From NCBI RefSeq assembly GCF_030813515.1, contig NZ_JAUSUK010000002.1, forward strand, positions 558,001 through 622,000: DNA of 64,000 nt, given 5' to 3'. The stretch comes from Rhodopseudomonas julia (GTDB lineage Bacteria; Pseudomonadota; Alphaproteobacteria; Rhizobiales; Afifellaceae). The notes below the pieces were generated by a model, which worked only from the letters and a program-made list of their open reading frames with translations, did not search any database and was not told where the DNA came from. The position numbers were made by a program, and so were the translations under genes. Of the stretch, positions 42,426 to 52,719 are shown piece after piece (within the stretch, counting starts at the first letter, position 1; every line of letters begins with the position of its first letter).

Positions 42426-43133
42426 TCAGAGATAGGGGAGACCGTGGGCGATCAGCGGTGCGACGAGGACGTTCAAAAGGCCGACGAGCACCATGACGAG
42501 GCCGGCGACGGAGCCTTCTTCGTGGCCGATCTCGTGGGCCTTGGCGGTGCCGCTCGCATGGGCTGCGACGCCGAAAAGGGCGCCGCGGGCGAGCGCCGAT
42601 TTGACCGGCAGGATCGTCAGCATCAATTCGCCGAGGATGGCGCCGAAGACACCGGTCAGGACGACGAAGACGGCGGTCAGATCGGGGGCGCCGCCGATGT
42701 CGGAGGAGACGACCATGGCAAAGGGCGTGGAAACGGAGCGTGGCAGAAGGCTGAGGCGCAGGGCGTCGTCGAGACCGACGAGGCTTGCAAAGGTCCAGCC
42801 GGAGAGAATGGCCGTGGCGGTGCCCGCCAGCATGCCGACGACGAGGACCGGCCAGTGGCGCGCGATCAGGGCGCGCTGCTCGTAGATCGGCACGGCGAAG
42901 GCGACCATGGCCGGGCCGAGCAGGCTGACGAGCCAGCCGGTGGAGCGGATATAATCGCGGTAGGTCTCGTCGGCGGTGACGACGATCAGGATGAGAAGCG
43001 CCGGGGTGATCGCGAGCGGCATCAAAAAAGGCTGCCGCCAGCGCAGATAGATGCGCTTTGCCAGAAAATAGGTGCCGATCGTCAGAGCCGACCAGAAGAG
43101 GCCGTGGAGCAGGATTTCACTCGAAGAGAGCAT
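42426..43133 (-). CDS. LrgB/CidB family membrane protein
   Basis: A 235-residue protein with about six to seven helices. Family blocks are visible: YRDYIRSTGWLVSLLGPAMVAFAVPIY, LLPRSVSTPFAM and GVAAHASGTAKAHEIG. LrgB proteins pair with small LrgA holin-like proteins; in other bacteria and plastids they affect autolysis or export glycolate, pyruvate and related acids. The gene overlaps the upstream lrgA-like gene by 17 bases, so they are one operon controlled presumably by the divergent LysR regulator. Confidence 0.92.
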   Translation of the reverse strand: MLSSSEILLHGLFWSALTIGTYFLAKRIYLRWRQPFLMPLAITPALLILIVVTADETYRDYIRSTGWLVSLLGPAMVAFAVPIYEQRALIARHWPVLVVGMLAGTATAILSGWTFASLVGLDDALRLSLLPRSVSTPFAMVVSSDIGGAPDLTAVFVVLTGVFGAILGELMLTILPVKSALARGALFGVAAHASGTAKAHEIGHEEGSVAGLVMVLVGLLNVLVAPLIAHGLPYL

Positions 43134-43539
43134 TGCGGTCCTCCGCGGCCAGGCGGCGGCGATAATAGAGGTCCGCCGTCAGCGCCGTGACCGCCATGAC
43201 GGAGGCTGTTCCCGCCAGGATGACGAAGAGGATCTTGAGGCCGAGCAAGCCGACGAATTCGCGGTGATCGACGACGGCGAGGACGGCCGGCACGAAGAAC
43301 AGGATCATCTCCGCCAGAAACCACTGGGCGCCGCGGCGCATGCTGAAAAGGCTGAGACGGCCGGAGATCAAAAGCGCGAGGACGAGCGCCATGCCGACGA
43401 TGCCGCCGGGCACGGGAAGCCCCGCAAGGCGCACGATCGTCTCACCGATCCCCCAAAACACGAAGATCGCCGCGATCTGTGCAAGACGGCTGTTGTGAAG
43501 GCTGCGGCGGAAGCGAAGCGCGAGGCTGCGGGGGGTCAT
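43117..43539 (-). CDS. LrgA/CidA family membrane protein
   Basis: A 140-residue four-helix membrane protein of the CidA/LrgA type: FVFWGIGETIVRLAGLPVPGGIVGMALVLALL followed by the amphipathic EMILFFVPAVLAVVDH segment. The start at 43539 is supported by AGGAGAGATCG before the ATG; the frame is open further upstream to 43644 across the intergenic palindrome. It precedes and overlaps lrgB. It may form the holin-like or carrier partner of LrgB. Confidence 0.9.
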   Translation of the reverse strand: MTPRSLALRFRRSLHNSRLAQIAAIFVFWGIGETIVRLAGLPVPGGIVGMALVLALLISGRLSLFSMRRGAQWFLAEMILFFVPAVLAVVDHREFVGLLGLKILFVILAGTASVMAVTALTADLYYRRRLAAEDRNALFE

Positions 43540-43611
43540 CGATCTCTCCTGGAAGGAGCGGCATATAGTTGCACCTGATCGATCGACAAAATGAATTGAC
43601 TGAATGGACTT

Positions 43612-43628
43612 CATTCCATATCGGAATG
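43612..43628. promoter_or_regulatory. Candidate LysR-type operator
   Basis: Perfect inverted repeat CATTCC-ATATC-GGAATG, which fits the T-N11-A pattern of LysR-type binding sites. It lies 2 bases before the LysR ATG at 43631 and 73 before the lrgA start, suiting autorepression and divergent activation. It also argues that 43631 rather than 43604 is the true LysR start. Confidence 0.5.
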
Positions 43629-43630
43629 TC

Positions 43631-44539
43631 ATGGAATTTCGCAATCTGCGGGCCTTTGTCGAGGTGGTCCGTCAAGGCGGTTTCACGCCCGCCGCGAAGG
43701 CGCTTTTCGCCACGCAATCGACGATCTCAAAGGCCGTGCGGCAGCTCGAAGACGAGATCGGCCTGCCGCTTCTCGATCGCATCGGCCATCGCAGCCACCT
43801 GACCGCGCCGGGCGAGGTGGTCTATCGAAGAGCCGTGAAGCTTCTGGCAGAGCGCGAAGATCTCGCGCGCGAGCTCGACGAGATCCGCGGCCTGAAGCAG
43901 GGGTCTTTGTCTCTCGGCCTGCCGCCGGTGGCGAGCAGCGCGTTGTTTGCGCCCCTGTTCGCGATCTATCGCCAGCGCTTTCCGGGCATCGATGTGCGCC
44001 TCGTCGAGCATGGCAGCGACCGGCTGGAGGAGATGCTGCGGACGGGCGAAATCGAAATGGCCGCCTCGCTTCTTCCTTTCGGGGAGGATTTTGAATGGCA
44101 GGGCGTGCGGCGCGAGCCGCTGATGGCGGTCATGCCGCGAGCCCATGCGCTTGCCGGGCGCCAGACGATAAAGATCGAGGATGTGCGCGAGGAGCCGTTC
44201 ATCCTTTTCGAGGCCGGTTTCGGCTTGAACCGGATCATCGGGGACGCCTGCCGCCGACATGGGTTTTCGCCCGCGGTCGCCGCACGCAGCAGCCAGATCG
44301 AGTTCATCGTCGGCCTTGCGGCGGCGGGCCTCGGCATCGCCTTCCTGCCGCAGATCATTGCACCACGCTCGGAGGCGGGCCATGCTGCCTCGGTGCTTCT
44401 CGACGAGCCGGGGACTGCCTGGCATATCGCCATGATCTGGCGGCGCGGCGCCTATCTGTCCCATGCGGCCCGGGCCTGGCTTGCCCTCGTCGAGGAAATG
44501 CACCCCGATGAGGGGCGCGCCGAGCCGCCGCAGAGCTGA
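43631..44539 (+). CDS. LysR family transcriptional regulator
   Basis: A 302-residue regulator: N-terminal winged HTH (about 1-60, EVVRQGGFTPAAKALFATQSTISKAVRQLEDEIG), a linker helix and a two-lobed effector domain (about 88-295, LSLGLPPVASSALFAPLF and FIVGLAAAGLGIAFLPQII). It is divergent from the lrgAB-like pair and thus likely controls it in response to a small organic acid, as LysR-type regulators of lrgAB do elsewhere (inference). The start at ATG 43631 is chosen over 43604 because the longer form would swallow the operator palindrome. Confidence 0.93.
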   Translation: MEFRNLRAFVEVVRQGGFTPAAKALFATQSTISKAVRQLEDEIGLPLLDRIGHRSHLTAPGEVVYRRAVKLLAEREDLARELDEIRGLKQGSLSLGLPPVASSALFAPLFAIYRQRFPGIDVRLVEHGSDRLEEMLRTGEIEMAASLLPFGEDFEWQGVRREPLMAVMPRAHALAGRQTIKIEDVREEPFILFEAGFGLNRIIGDACRRHGFSPAVAARSSQIEFIVGLAAAGLGIAFLPQIIAPRSEAGHAASVLLDEPGTAWHIAMIWRRGAYLSHAARAWLALVEEMHPDEGRAEPPQS

Positions 44540-44593
44540 CTGGAACGATCGTGCCGATGTCCCCCGCAAGCTTGCCGCAACGGCTTCAATATA

Positions 44594-44608
44594 CTATCCA
44601 ATTAATAG
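44594..44608. promoter_or_regulatory. Imperfect copy of the Rrf2-type operator
   Basis: CTATC-CAATT-AATAG lies about 30 bases before the Rrf2 gene. It shares arm layout, 5-base spacer and A+T core with the two palindromes before the sulfate operon (CTACC-N5-GGTAG), with one mismatch between its own arms. This suggests autoregulation by the Rrf2 protein. Confidence 0.4.
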
Positions 44609-44639
44609 GAAATAGCCCAGCCCAGAGGTGCCCGCGCGG

Positions 44640-45095
44640 ATGATTTCCCAGAAGGCCAAATACGCCCTGCGGGCGCTGCTTGCGCTCGCAGAAATGGAGA
44701 GCGATTCCATTTCCGCGGGCGAGCTTGCCAAGGGGGAGCGTATCCCGCGCAAGTTCCTGGAACAGATCCTGATGGAATTGAAGCGCGACGGACTGATCCA
44801 GAGCCGGCGCGGGGTCAATGGCGGCTATTTCCTGCTGAGGCCGGCGGATACGATCACCTTTGGCCATGTTCTGCGGCTTTTCGACGGTCCGATCGCGCCG
44901 CTTCCATGCCTCAGCCGGGTGGCCTATCGCCGTTGTGCCGATTGCAAAGACGAAGGCGCATGCCGTGTGCGCCGGGTTTTCGCCCATGTCGCCAATTCCG
45001 CGCGCGCCGTTCTCGACCAGACCACGCTCGCCGATGCGATCGCCGATCCCGATAGCGTGGATCGGATTGCCGGGCTCTCGATCGGCGCTTCCTGA
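44640..45095 (+). CDS. Rrf2 family transcriptional regulator
   Basis: A 151-residue winged-helix regulator of the IscR/CymR/NsrR family. The HTH shows KAKYALRALLALA, IPRKFLEQILMELKRDGLI and the wing RRGVNGGYFLLRP. Four Cys lie in the sensor part (Cys90, Cys99, Cys102, Cys108), a spacing unlike IscR's three-Cys set, so an Fe-S cluster or thiol switch is plausible but unproven. It sits 105 bases upstream of the sulfate-transport operon on the same strand, whose promoter bears two matching palindromes, so control of sulfur uptake is the natural inference. GTG 44628 is an alternative start. Confidence 0.9.
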   Translation: MISQKAKYALRALLALAEMESDSISAGELAKGERIPRKFLEQILMELKRDGLIQSRRGVNGGYFLLRPADTITFGHVLRLFDGPIAPLPCLSRVAYRRCADCKDEGACRVRRVFAHVANSARAVLDQTTLADAIADPDSVDRIAGLSIGAS

Positions 45096-45134
45096 GCCTT
45101 CTGCCGCCTCCGTGTCGCGGGCATTCCGCCTCCG

Positions 45135-45185
45135 TTGACATAGCCTACCAAATTGGTAGGCTATTAATCTCTACCGAAACGGTAG
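45135..45185 (+). promoter_or_regulatory. Sulfate operon promoter with twin operator palindromes
   Basis: TTGACA (-35, 45135-45140) is followed by a 23-bp perfect palindrome of arms TAGCCTACC / GGTAGGCTA around AAATT (45141-45163). A second palindrome CTACC-GAAAC-GGTAG lies at 45171-45185, with centres 26 bases apart. The binding-protein ribosome site GGAGG begins six bases later. The -10 is obscured within the operators, as expected for repressor occlusion. The common element CTACC-N5-GGTAG is the best candidate site for the adjacent Rrf2 regulator. Confidence 0.7.
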
Positions 45186-45200
45186 GTGATGGAGGTTGGT

Positions 45201-46217
45201 ATGCAAACGATGCGACGATCTCTTGCGGCGGGCCTTGCCGCTGTCTGGGCGATGGCGGCACCGGCCTTCGCCGACACCACGCTTCTCAACGTTTCCTATG
45301 ATCCGACGCGCGAGCTCTACGAGGCGTTCAACGCCGCCTTCGCCGCGCATTTCAAAGCCGAAACCGGCGAAACCGTCTCGGTGCGAATGTCGCATGGCGG
45401 CTCCGGCAAGCAGGCACGGGCGGTGATCGACGGGCTGAAAGCCGATGTCGTGACGCTGGCGCTCGAAGCCGATATCGATGCGATCGCCAAGGCGACCGGA
45501 AAGATCCCGACGAACTGGCGCGGCCGGCTGCCCAATCACAGCGCGCCCTACACCTCGACCATCGTTTTCCTCGTCCGCAAGGGCAATCCGAAGGAGATCC
45601 GCGACTGGCCCGATTTGGTGAAGGAGGGCGTCGACGTCATCACGCCCAATCCGAAGACCTCGGGCGGCGCGCGCTGGAGCTATCTCGCGGCCTGGGCCTA
45701 TGCCAACGAAGCCTTTCATGGTGACGAGGAGGCGACGCGTGGCTTCATGAGCGAGCTTTTTCGGCATGTGCCGGTGCTCGACACGGGCGCGCGCGGCGCC
45801 ACCACCACCTTCGTGCAGCGGGGCATCGGCGACGTCCTGATCACCTGGGAAAACGAGGCTTTTCTGGCACTCAAGGAGCTCGGTCCAGACAAGTTCGAGA
45901 TCGTGGCGCCGTCGATTTCCATCAAGGCGGAGCCCCCCGTCGCCCTTGTCGACGGCAATGTCGACAAGGCCGGAACGCGCCAGGCGGCCGAAGCCTATCT
46001 TGCCTATCTCTATTCGCCGGAAGGGCAGCGATTGGTGGCGAAGAATTTCTATCGCCCGGCGGAGCCGGCCTTCGCCGATGGTTCGGACATGGCGCGGTTT
46101 CCCGATCTCAAACTCGTCACCATCGACGATCCGCTCTTCGGCGGATGGGAGAAGGCTCAGCCGATGCACTTTGGCAATGGCGGCGTTTTCGACCAGATCT
46201 ATCAGCCTGCGCGATAG
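45201..46217 (+). CDS. sbp: Sulfate ABC transporter substrate-binding protein
   Basis: A 338-residue periplasmic sulfate/thiosulfate-binding protein. The signal peptide is [18 protein letters not shown] with cleavage after AFA (about 24). The mature protein starts [17 protein letters not shown], the hallmark, and continues with the sulfate-contact segments [41 protein letters not shown] and WENEAFLAL. The start at ATG 45201 is fixed by GGAGG six bases upstream and by position after the operators. It is the first gene of the sbp-cysTWA operon. Confidence 0.96.
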   Translation: MQTMRRSLAAGLAAVWAMAAPAFADTTLLNVSYDPTRELYEAFNAAFAAHFKAETGETVSVRMSHGGSGKQARAVIDGLKADVVTLALEADIDAIAKATGKIPTNWRGRLPNHSAPYTSTIVFLVRKGNPKEIRDWPDLVKEGVDVITPNPKTSGGARWSYLAAWAYANEAFHGDEEATRGFMSELFRHVPVLDTGARGATTTFVQRGIGDVLITWENEAFLALKELGPDKFEIVAPSISIKAEPPVALVDGNVDKAGTRQAAEAYLAYLYSPEGQRLVAKNFYRPAEPAFADGSDMARFPDLKLVTIDDPLFGGWEKAQPMHFGNGGVFDQIYQPAR

Positions 46218-46230
46218 GGACGGCGGAGAA

Positions 46231-47079
46231 ATGCGCGGGCGCGCTCGAACCTGGCGGAAGCGAAGCGTTCTGCCGGGTTTCGGCCTCTCACTCGGCTTCA
46301 CGATCGCCTATCTGGGGCTCGTCGTCCTGGTGCCACTTGCGGCTCTCGTCATCAAGAGCGCGGGTCTCGGCGCGGCCGAATTCTGGCGTCTCGCCACCGA
46401 TCCACGCACGCTTGCCGCCTTGCGGTTGAGTTTCGGAGCGGCGCTCGTCGCAGCCTCCATCAACGCCGTTTTCGGGGCTCTCATCGCCTGGGTTCTCGTG
46501 CGTTACCGCTTTTTCGGACGGCGGTTTTTGGATGCCGTCATCGATCTGCCCTTCGCTTTGCCGACGGCGGTGGCGGGCATCGCGCTCACCTCGCTTTATG
46601 CGCCCAATGGCTGGGTGGGGCAGTTTCTCGAGCCGTTCGGATTGAAGATCGCCTATGCGCCGGCCGGTATCGTCGTCGCGCTCACCTTCGTCAGCCTGCC
46701 TTTCGTCGTGCGCACCGTTGAACCCGTGCTCGGAGAAATCGACCGCGAGCTCGAAGAGGCTGCAGCGACGCTCGGGGCCACGCGGTGGCAGACGATCTTC
46801 AAGGTCATGGTGCCGGCCCTGGTGCCGGCGCTTCTGACGGGGTTCGCCCTGGCACTCGCCCGGGCTGTCGGCGAATACGGCTCCGTCATCTTCATCGCCG
46901 GCAACATTCCTTATGTGTCGGAGATCGCGCCGCTTCTCATCGTCATCCGGCTGGAGGAGTTCGATTATGCCGGGGCGACGGCAGTCGCTGCGGTGATGCT
47001 CGCGATCGCCTTTGTCATGCTCTTCCTCATCAATCTGCTGCAGGCGTGGAGCCGCAGGAGGTTCGGCTATGGCAGCTGA
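46231..47079 (+). CDS. cysT: Sulfate ABC transporter permease CysT
   Basis: A 282-residue inner-membrane permease (also called CysU) with six helices: [27 protein letters not shown] at the start, the conserved [15 protein letters not shown], then the EAA coupling loop [25 protein letters not shown]. It pairs with CysW. The start is placed at ATG 46231 with GGCGGAGAA just before it, 13 bases after the binding-protein stop. The end overlaps cysW by 11 bases. Confidence 0.95.
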   Translation: MRGRARTWRKRSVLPGFGLSLGFTIAYLGLVVLVPLAALVIKSAGLGAAEFWRLATDPRTLAALRLSFGAALVAASINAVFGALIAWVLVRYRFFGRRFLDAVIDLPFALPTAVAGIALTSLYAPNGWVGQFLEPFGLKIAYAPAGIVVALTFVSLPFVVRTVEPVLGEIDRELEEAAATLGATRWQTIFKVMVPALVPALLTGFALALARAVGEYGSVIFIAGNIPYVSEIAPLLIVIRLEEFDYAGATAVAAVMLAIAFVMLFLINLLQAWSRRRFGYGS

Positions 47080-47962
47080 AGTCTCGCGCGGGGCGTTGCA
47101 GACCCCGAAGCCGGTGCGAGCGGGCCGCTCGGCGACGACGGAGGCGCCCGCCGTGCGCGCGGCGCTGGTCGGCCTCGTCTTCGCCTTTCTCGGCTTCTTT
47201 CTCGTGATGCCGCTTGTCGCCGTCTTCGTGGAAGCGCTGCGCGGGGGCATCTCCACCTATCTTGCGGCGATCGTCGAACCGGATGCGCTCGCTGCCATCC
47301 GGCTGACGCTGCTGGTGGCGGCGATCGCGGTGCCCGCCAATATGGTCTTCGGGGTCGCAGCCGCCTGGGCCGTCGCCAAATTCGAGTTCAAAGGCAAAAG
47401 CCTGCTCGTGACGCTGATCGACCTGCCGTTTTCCGTCTCACCCGTGATCTCCGGCCTCGTCTACGTGCTGCTTTTCGGTGCGCAGGGCTATCTTGGTCCG
47501 TGGCTCGACGCCCATGGTGTGGAGATCATTTTCGCGGTGCCCGGTATCGTTCTGGCGACGGTCTTCGTCACCTTTCCCTTCGTGGCGCGCGAGCTCATCC
47601 CGCTCATGCAGGAGCAGGGGAGCGGCGACGAAGAGGCCGCGCTCTCGCTCGGAGCTTCGGGCTTCACGACCTTTCTGCTCGTCACTCTGCCGAACGTGAA
47701 ATGGGCGCTTCTCTACGGCGTTCTCCTCTGCAACGCCCGCGCCATGGGGGAATTCGGGGCTGTGTCCGTCGTTTCCGGCCATATCCGCGGCCTCACCAAT
47801 ACGATGCCGCTGCATGTGGAGATTCTCTACAACGAGTACAGTTTCGCGGCGGCTTTCGCGGTCGCCTCGCTGCTCGCTCTCCTGGCGCTTTTCACCCTTG
47901 CCCTGAAGACCTTCCTGGAATGGCGTTTCGCCGGTGCGATCGCCGCCGAACGCGCGCATTGA
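47069..47962 (+). CDS. cysW: Sulfate ABC transporter permease CysW
   Basis: A 297-residue inner-membrane permease. The CysW traits are [55 protein letters not shown] and the EAA-type loop [22 protein letters not shown]. It ends with the CysW-specific [31 protein letters not shown]. The start at 47069 overlaps cysT by 11 bases, with AGGAGG inside the cysT end. It forms the sulfate channel with CysT. Confidence 0.95.
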   Translation: MAAEVSRGALQTPKPVRAGRSATTEAPAVRAALVGLVFAFLGFFLVMPLVAVFVEALRGGISTYLAAIVEPDALAAIRLTLLVAAIAVPANMVFGVAAAWAVAKFEFKGKSLLVTLIDLPFSVSPVISGLVYVLLFGAQGYLGPWLDAHGVEIIFAVPGIVLATVFVTFPFVARELIPLMQEQGSGDEEAALSLGASGFTTFLLVTLPNVKWALLYGVLLCNARAMGEFGAVSVVSGHIRGLTNTMPLHVEILYNEYSFAAAFAVASLLALLALFTLALKTFLEWRFAGAIAAERAH

Positions 47963-47969
47963 GGCCCAG

Positions 47970-49037
<1,068 letters not shown>

Positions 49038-49101
49038 CGCGCGTCGTTGCCTTTTGCCGACGCAATCGGCTCATGCGCGAAGTGCACCGACCTACAAATG
49101 A

Positions 49102-49132
49102 GATCGGCCGGCCCTTTGAGAGCCGGCCGATC
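49102..49132. terminator. Hairpin between convergent cysA and efflux genes
   Basis: An 11-bp perfect stem GATCGGCCGGC / GCCGGCCGATC with a 9-base loop lies 65 bases after cysA and 83 after the convergent membrane-fusion gene end. No T-run follows, so its strength as a terminator is uncertain; it may be an mRNA 3'-end stabiliser for both operons. Confidence 0.5.
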
Positions 49133-49214
49133 CAGGCCTCGACGCGAAGGGAGGTCCGCTCCAGGTCGAGACCGGGCGCGCCGATGGCCGCGGCTGGCCT
49201 TCGGCGTGCCGAAC

Positions 49215-50375
49215 TCAATTGGTTTCCAGGCGCGCTCCTGCCGCTCGGGGTTCCGTGCGGCCGAGCCTGACGGGCTTTTGGCCTGGAGCTTCCCCGGACA
49301 TTGATCGATCTCCGTCATCGGCGATCTCGGGATCGCTCTTGGCCGCGGTATCGACCGTCGCCACCACCGACATCCCGGGCGCAAGGCGTTCAGACAAAGG
49401 CTGCCCCGGATCGATGGCGATGCGTACGGGCAGACGCTGCGCCACCTTGGTGAAGTTACCGGAGGCGTTGTCGGATTTGATGACGCTGAATTCAGACCCC
49501 GTCGCTGGCGAAAAGCGCTCGATATGGCCTGCAAGGCTTGCTCCTTCGAGCGCGTCCACGGTGAAGGTGACCGGCTGGCCGATGCGCATCTTGGCCACCT
49601 GGGTCTCCTTGAAATTCGCCACGACCCAGATGTTCTCCGGCACGAGCGCCACGAGTTGCGTGCCGGCGGAGACATATTGGCCGATGCGCGTGCCGACCTG
49701 GCCGAGACGCCCGCTTGCCGGGGCAGTGATGTGGGTGTTGTCGAGGTCGATCTCGGCAAGGTGCACGGCGGCTTCCGCACCCTCGACGGCCGCCTTCAGA
49801 GACGCGCGATTGACGATGGTCGATTGCAGCTCCTGTCTCGCCACTTCGATCTCCGCCGTGGCTTCATCGTAGGCGGCCTGCGCCTGATCGCGTGTCGAGC
49901 GGGTTTGATCGCCGGTCGCCTTGTTGACGACGCCGCGCTCGACCAGGGGCCCGACCCGCTGCCAATCCGCCTCCGCCTGATCGAGAGCGGCTTTCTTGCC
50001 GGCGAGCTGCGCCTGGGTGGAGCGGAGCTTTGCTTCCGCCGAACGGCGGCTCTGCTCGGAATTGGCGAGCGCGGCCTTTTGGGCATCGAGTTCCGCGCGC
50101 GCCTGTTCGAGCTTCTGCCGGTAGATGCGATCGTCGAGCTGAACGAGGACATCGCCTTTTTCGACGGTCTCGAAATCCTGTACCGGAACCTTGCTCACAT
50201 AACCCGCCACTTGCGGTGCGATGATGGTCACCGGCCCGCGCACATAGGCGTTCTCGGTCACCTCCACGACGCTGGTGAAGGGGGGAAGACGCCAGGCGTA
50301 GAGCACGACGCAGATGCCGAGGAGGCCGATCGTGACGGCGAGGATTGTCGAGAATGAACGCAGGAAATTGAACAT
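49215..50375 (-). CDS. HlyD/EmrA family membrane-fusion protein
   Basis: A 386-residue periplasmic adaptor of a tripartite efflux pump. One N-terminal membrane anchor (about 9-29), then the biotinyl-lipoyl motif in two halves (VTIIAPQVAGYVSKVPVQDFETVEKGDVL and IDLDNTHITAPASGRLGQVG), which flank a long coiled-coil hairpin (about 90-195, rich in Ala/Glu/Gln/Arg). A beta-barrel follows (NIWVVANFKETQVAKMRIGQPV). The C-terminal 40 residues are polar and probably disordered. The start is ATG 50375, five bases after the MFS gene. It works with the MFS protein; the outer-membrane channel is not in the window. Confidence 0.93.
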   Translation of the reverse strand: MFNFLRSFSTILAVTIGLLGICVVLYAWRLPPFTSVVEVTENAYVRGPVTIIAPQVAGYVSKVPVQDFETVEKGDVLVQLDDRIYRQKLEQARAELDAQKAALANSEQSRRSAEAKLRSTQAQLAGKKAALDQAEADWQRVGPLVERGVVNKATGDQTRSTRDQAQAAYDEATAEIEVARQELQSTIVNRASLKAAVEGAEAAVHLAEIDLDNTHITAPASGRLGQVGTRIGQYVSAGTQLVALVPENIWVVANFKETQVAKMRIGQPVTFTVDALEGASLAGHIERFSPATGSEFSVIKSDNASGNFTKVAQRLPVRIAIDPGQPLSERLAPGMSVVATVDTAAKSDPEIADDGDRSMSGEAPGQKPVRLGRTEPRAAGARLETN

Positions 50376-50380
50376 CGGGA

Positions 50381-52264
50381 TTACGAAGACTGGGGTTGGA
50401 GGGCCAAAGCGGGCTGCCGCTGTTTCATCAGCCAGGCCACGGCGACATGGATCGTGAGTGCCAGAAGAGCCGTTGCGGCGAGCGCGGAGACGGCCAAGAA
50501 GGCATCGTTGTAGGCGAGGATGTAGGCCTCTCGGGATGTCGCTTTGGCGAGGAGGGTTGCACCTTCCGCGTGGAGAAGCGTCTGATCGCCGAGGATTCCG
50601 GCATAGCTTCTGGATAGCTGTGCGATGCGTTCCGCAACGATCGGATCGGTCGATCTCAGTCCTTCGATCAGCGCTTCGGAGTGAAATTTCTCCCGGATCT
50701 GAACAAAGGTCCCGAAGAGGGCCGATCCGAAGAGGCTTCCGAGGCTCTGCGTCGACAGGAAGACGACGACGAAGCTCAAGATATAGTTCGGACCCTTCGT
50801 GAACGCGGCGACGATGCCGCGGGCCATCGCCGCGGGCAGGAAGAGAGCGCCACCGAAGGCGACGAGCCCCTGGCTCACCATCAATTGTGCGGGCCGGGTG
50901 AGATTGCTCGATTGGCCGTCGAGATAGGCGCCCACACACAGCGCGGTAAGCGCAACGGCATGAATGGCCGGCTCACGCCCCGGTTTCAGGAACATGGCCG
51001 AGAGCCAGCCGCCGGCCACCATGCAGGCGAAAACCACCCAATAAAGCGGCATCGCCTGATCGTTGGTGATGTCGAGCTGGCTGAAGAGGCCGCGAATGCC
51101 AGCCGATTGTTCCGCGAGCACGGTGCGGAAAATGATCAGTGCGCCGGCGAAATGCAGGATCGGCGGGCTGCAGATCCAGCGGATATCGACGAGAGGATAT
51201 TTGCGGTTGAGCTCGATGACGGTCGCCAGCGTGAGCGAGGCGAGCGAGATGACCAGGAGCCAGCCGAGCCAGTCGCGCTCGAACCACCAATAGACGCGCC
51301 CAAGCGTCAGGAAGACGGCCATACAGCCGAAGCCCACGGCGATCAGGGGATAGCTGATGAAATCGAGAGGATCGACGACCTTCGCCTGGGGCGGTGAGGT
51401 GAGCGGCAGCATGTAGACGCCGCAAAAGCAGATCATCGACAGGCCGAGTTCGAAGGTTGTGAGACCGTGCCACTGATCGATGCCGAAGAGCGTCGGCGAA
51501 ATCAGCCGGGCGATCGGCATCGCCAGAGTGAGGTTGGTCATCGCGAAGGAGACGCCGATCGTCAGCTTCTTTTCGCGCGGCAGCACCTCCATCATGTAGA
51601 GGAAGCTCAAGGCAGAGAGGGGTGCGGCGGAGATGCCGGCGATGAAGCGGAGAATGACGGCGCTCTGAAGGTCGCGGGCAAAGGAATTGAGAAGCGCCAC
51701 GACGACGAAGACGAGGATGGAAAGCTCGGCGAACCGTCGCAGGCCGAACTGGCGGCGCAGCTTCACGAGCGCGAGGGAGAGGGAGGCGTAAGGCGCCATA
51801 TAGGCGGCCATCAGCCACATCGTCTCCGACTGCGTGGCGCCGATCGAGCCCTGGATCTGGAAAAGATTGGCCCCGACCATTTGCGTGCCGAGGCCCTGGG
51901 TGATGCCAAGAAGAGCGGAGGTCGCGATATAGGCGGCCGCCCGTGCCGGATGCTTCGGCACATAGGGCATGGGCTGAATGACGGGTGGCCGCTCAGGCTC
52001 GGCCGGTGGGGGCGGCGCGGCCGTGCGGTCGTCGGGGGCTGACGCGTCAGCGGTCTCGGTTTTGTCGGGCGCGGCGGTTTGCCGTGCTTTCGTTGACGGT
52101 GTCTCAGAATGCGCGACCTGCGGCTCGCTGGGTGTTCCGTCGGCCACTGCCCTTTTGCCCAGGGGCGGCCGGCGGTCGAGCTTCTCCGCCCGCGGTGCCG
52201 GCGTGTGGGCCGCGCCTCTTACGAGGGGGTCCGAGCCCTGGTCGCTCATGCGTCTTTCAGGCAT
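50381..52264 (-). CDS. DHA2-type MFS drug transporter (EmrB-like)
   Basis: A 627-residue exporter with about 14 predicted helices from residue 105 on. The first cytoplasmic loop and helix 4 include LALVKLRRQFGLRRFAELSIL and ILRFIAGISAAPLSALSFLYMMEVLPREKKLTIG, typical of the DHA2 group. The helix-5 antiporter motif C (GPxxGG) is degenerate (ARLISPTLFG). Unusually, about 100 N-terminal residues form a Pro/Ala/Glu/Arg-rich hydrophilic tail before the first helix, longer than in EmrB; if ATG 52249 is used the tail is five residues shorter. It begins six bases after the MarR stop and is followed by the adaptor gene. Confidence 0.9.
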   Translation of the reverse strand: MPERRMSDQGSDPLVRGAAHTPAPRAEKLDRRPPLGKRAVADGTPSEPQVAHSETPSTKARQTAAPDKTETADASAPDDRTAAPPPPAEPERPPVIQPMPYVPKHPARAAAYIATSALLGITQGLGTQMVGANLFQIQGSIGATQSETMWLMAAYMAPYASLSLALVKLRRQFGLRRFAELSILVFVVVALLNSFARDLQSAVILRFIAGISAAPLSALSFLYMMEVLPREKKLTIGVSFAMTNLTLAMPIARLISPTLFGIDQWHGLTTFELGLSMICFCGVYMLPLTSPPQAKVVDPLDFISYPLIAVGFGCMAVFLTLGRVYWWFERDWLGWLLVISLASLTLATVIELNRKYPLVDIRWICSPPILHFAGALIIFRTVLAEQSAGIRGLFSQLDITNDQAMPLYWVVFACMVAGGWLSAMFLKPGREPAIHAVALTALCVGAYLDGQSSNLTRPAQLMVSQGLVAFGGALFLPAAMARGIVAAFTKGPNYILSFVVVFLSTQSLGSLFGSALFGTFVQIREKFHSEALIEGLRSTDPIVAERIAQLSRSYAGILGDQTLLHAEGATLLAKATSREAYILAYNDAFLAVSALAATALLALTIHVAVAWLMKQRQPALALQPQSS

Positions 52265-52270
52265 GGGAGC

Positions 52271-52717
52271 TCACGACTGCGCCGCGATATTGGCGGCGAC
52301 TTTTTGCAGCGTGAGCGTCGCCTGCCGCAGCTCTTCGGCGTCGATGCCTTCCAGGACCGTGGCTTTCAATTCGCGCGCGAAGGGAAGGATTTCACCGGCT
52401 TTTTCGCGACCGGCGTCGGTCAGATAGATGTGCTTGGAACGACGGTCCTCTTCTGCCGCCTGTCGTTCGATGAGGCCGCATTTTTCCAGACCATCGACCA
52501 GGCGGACCATGCTCGGTTGTTCGACTTCAAGAAGCTCGGCAAGCTCCGCCTGGCTCGCGCCTTCATGACGGGCGAGGAGCACGAAAAGCCGGGCGCGGGA
52601 AAAGGTGAGGCCACGGCTCTTGGCCATGGCGTCGAAGCGGGTGCGCAGCTTGCGCGTGACGTTGGTCACAGCTTCGATGAAGGCGTCATGCGCGGGGGCG
52701 TTTTGGGAAGGTGGCAT
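52271..52717 (-). CDS. MarR family repressor of the efflux operon
   Basis: A 148-residue winged-helix regulator: LLARHEGASQAELAELLEVEQPSMVRLVDGLEKCGLIER and the wing EEDRRSKHIYLTDAGREKA. It is first in the operon with the MFS and adaptor genes, so a drug- or phenol-responsive repressor of the pump is the obvious role. A TTG codon at 52729 is open in frame but lies inside the operator palindrome, so ATG 52717 is preferred. Confidence 0.93.
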   Translation of the reverse strand: MPPSQNAPAHDAFIEAVTNVTRKLRTRFDAMAKSRGLTFSRARLFVLLARHEGASQAELAELLEVEQPSMVRLVDGLEKCGLIERQAAEEDRRSKHIYLTDAGREKAGEILPFARELKATVLEGIDAEELRQATLTLQKVAANIAAQS

Positions 52718-52719
52718 AA

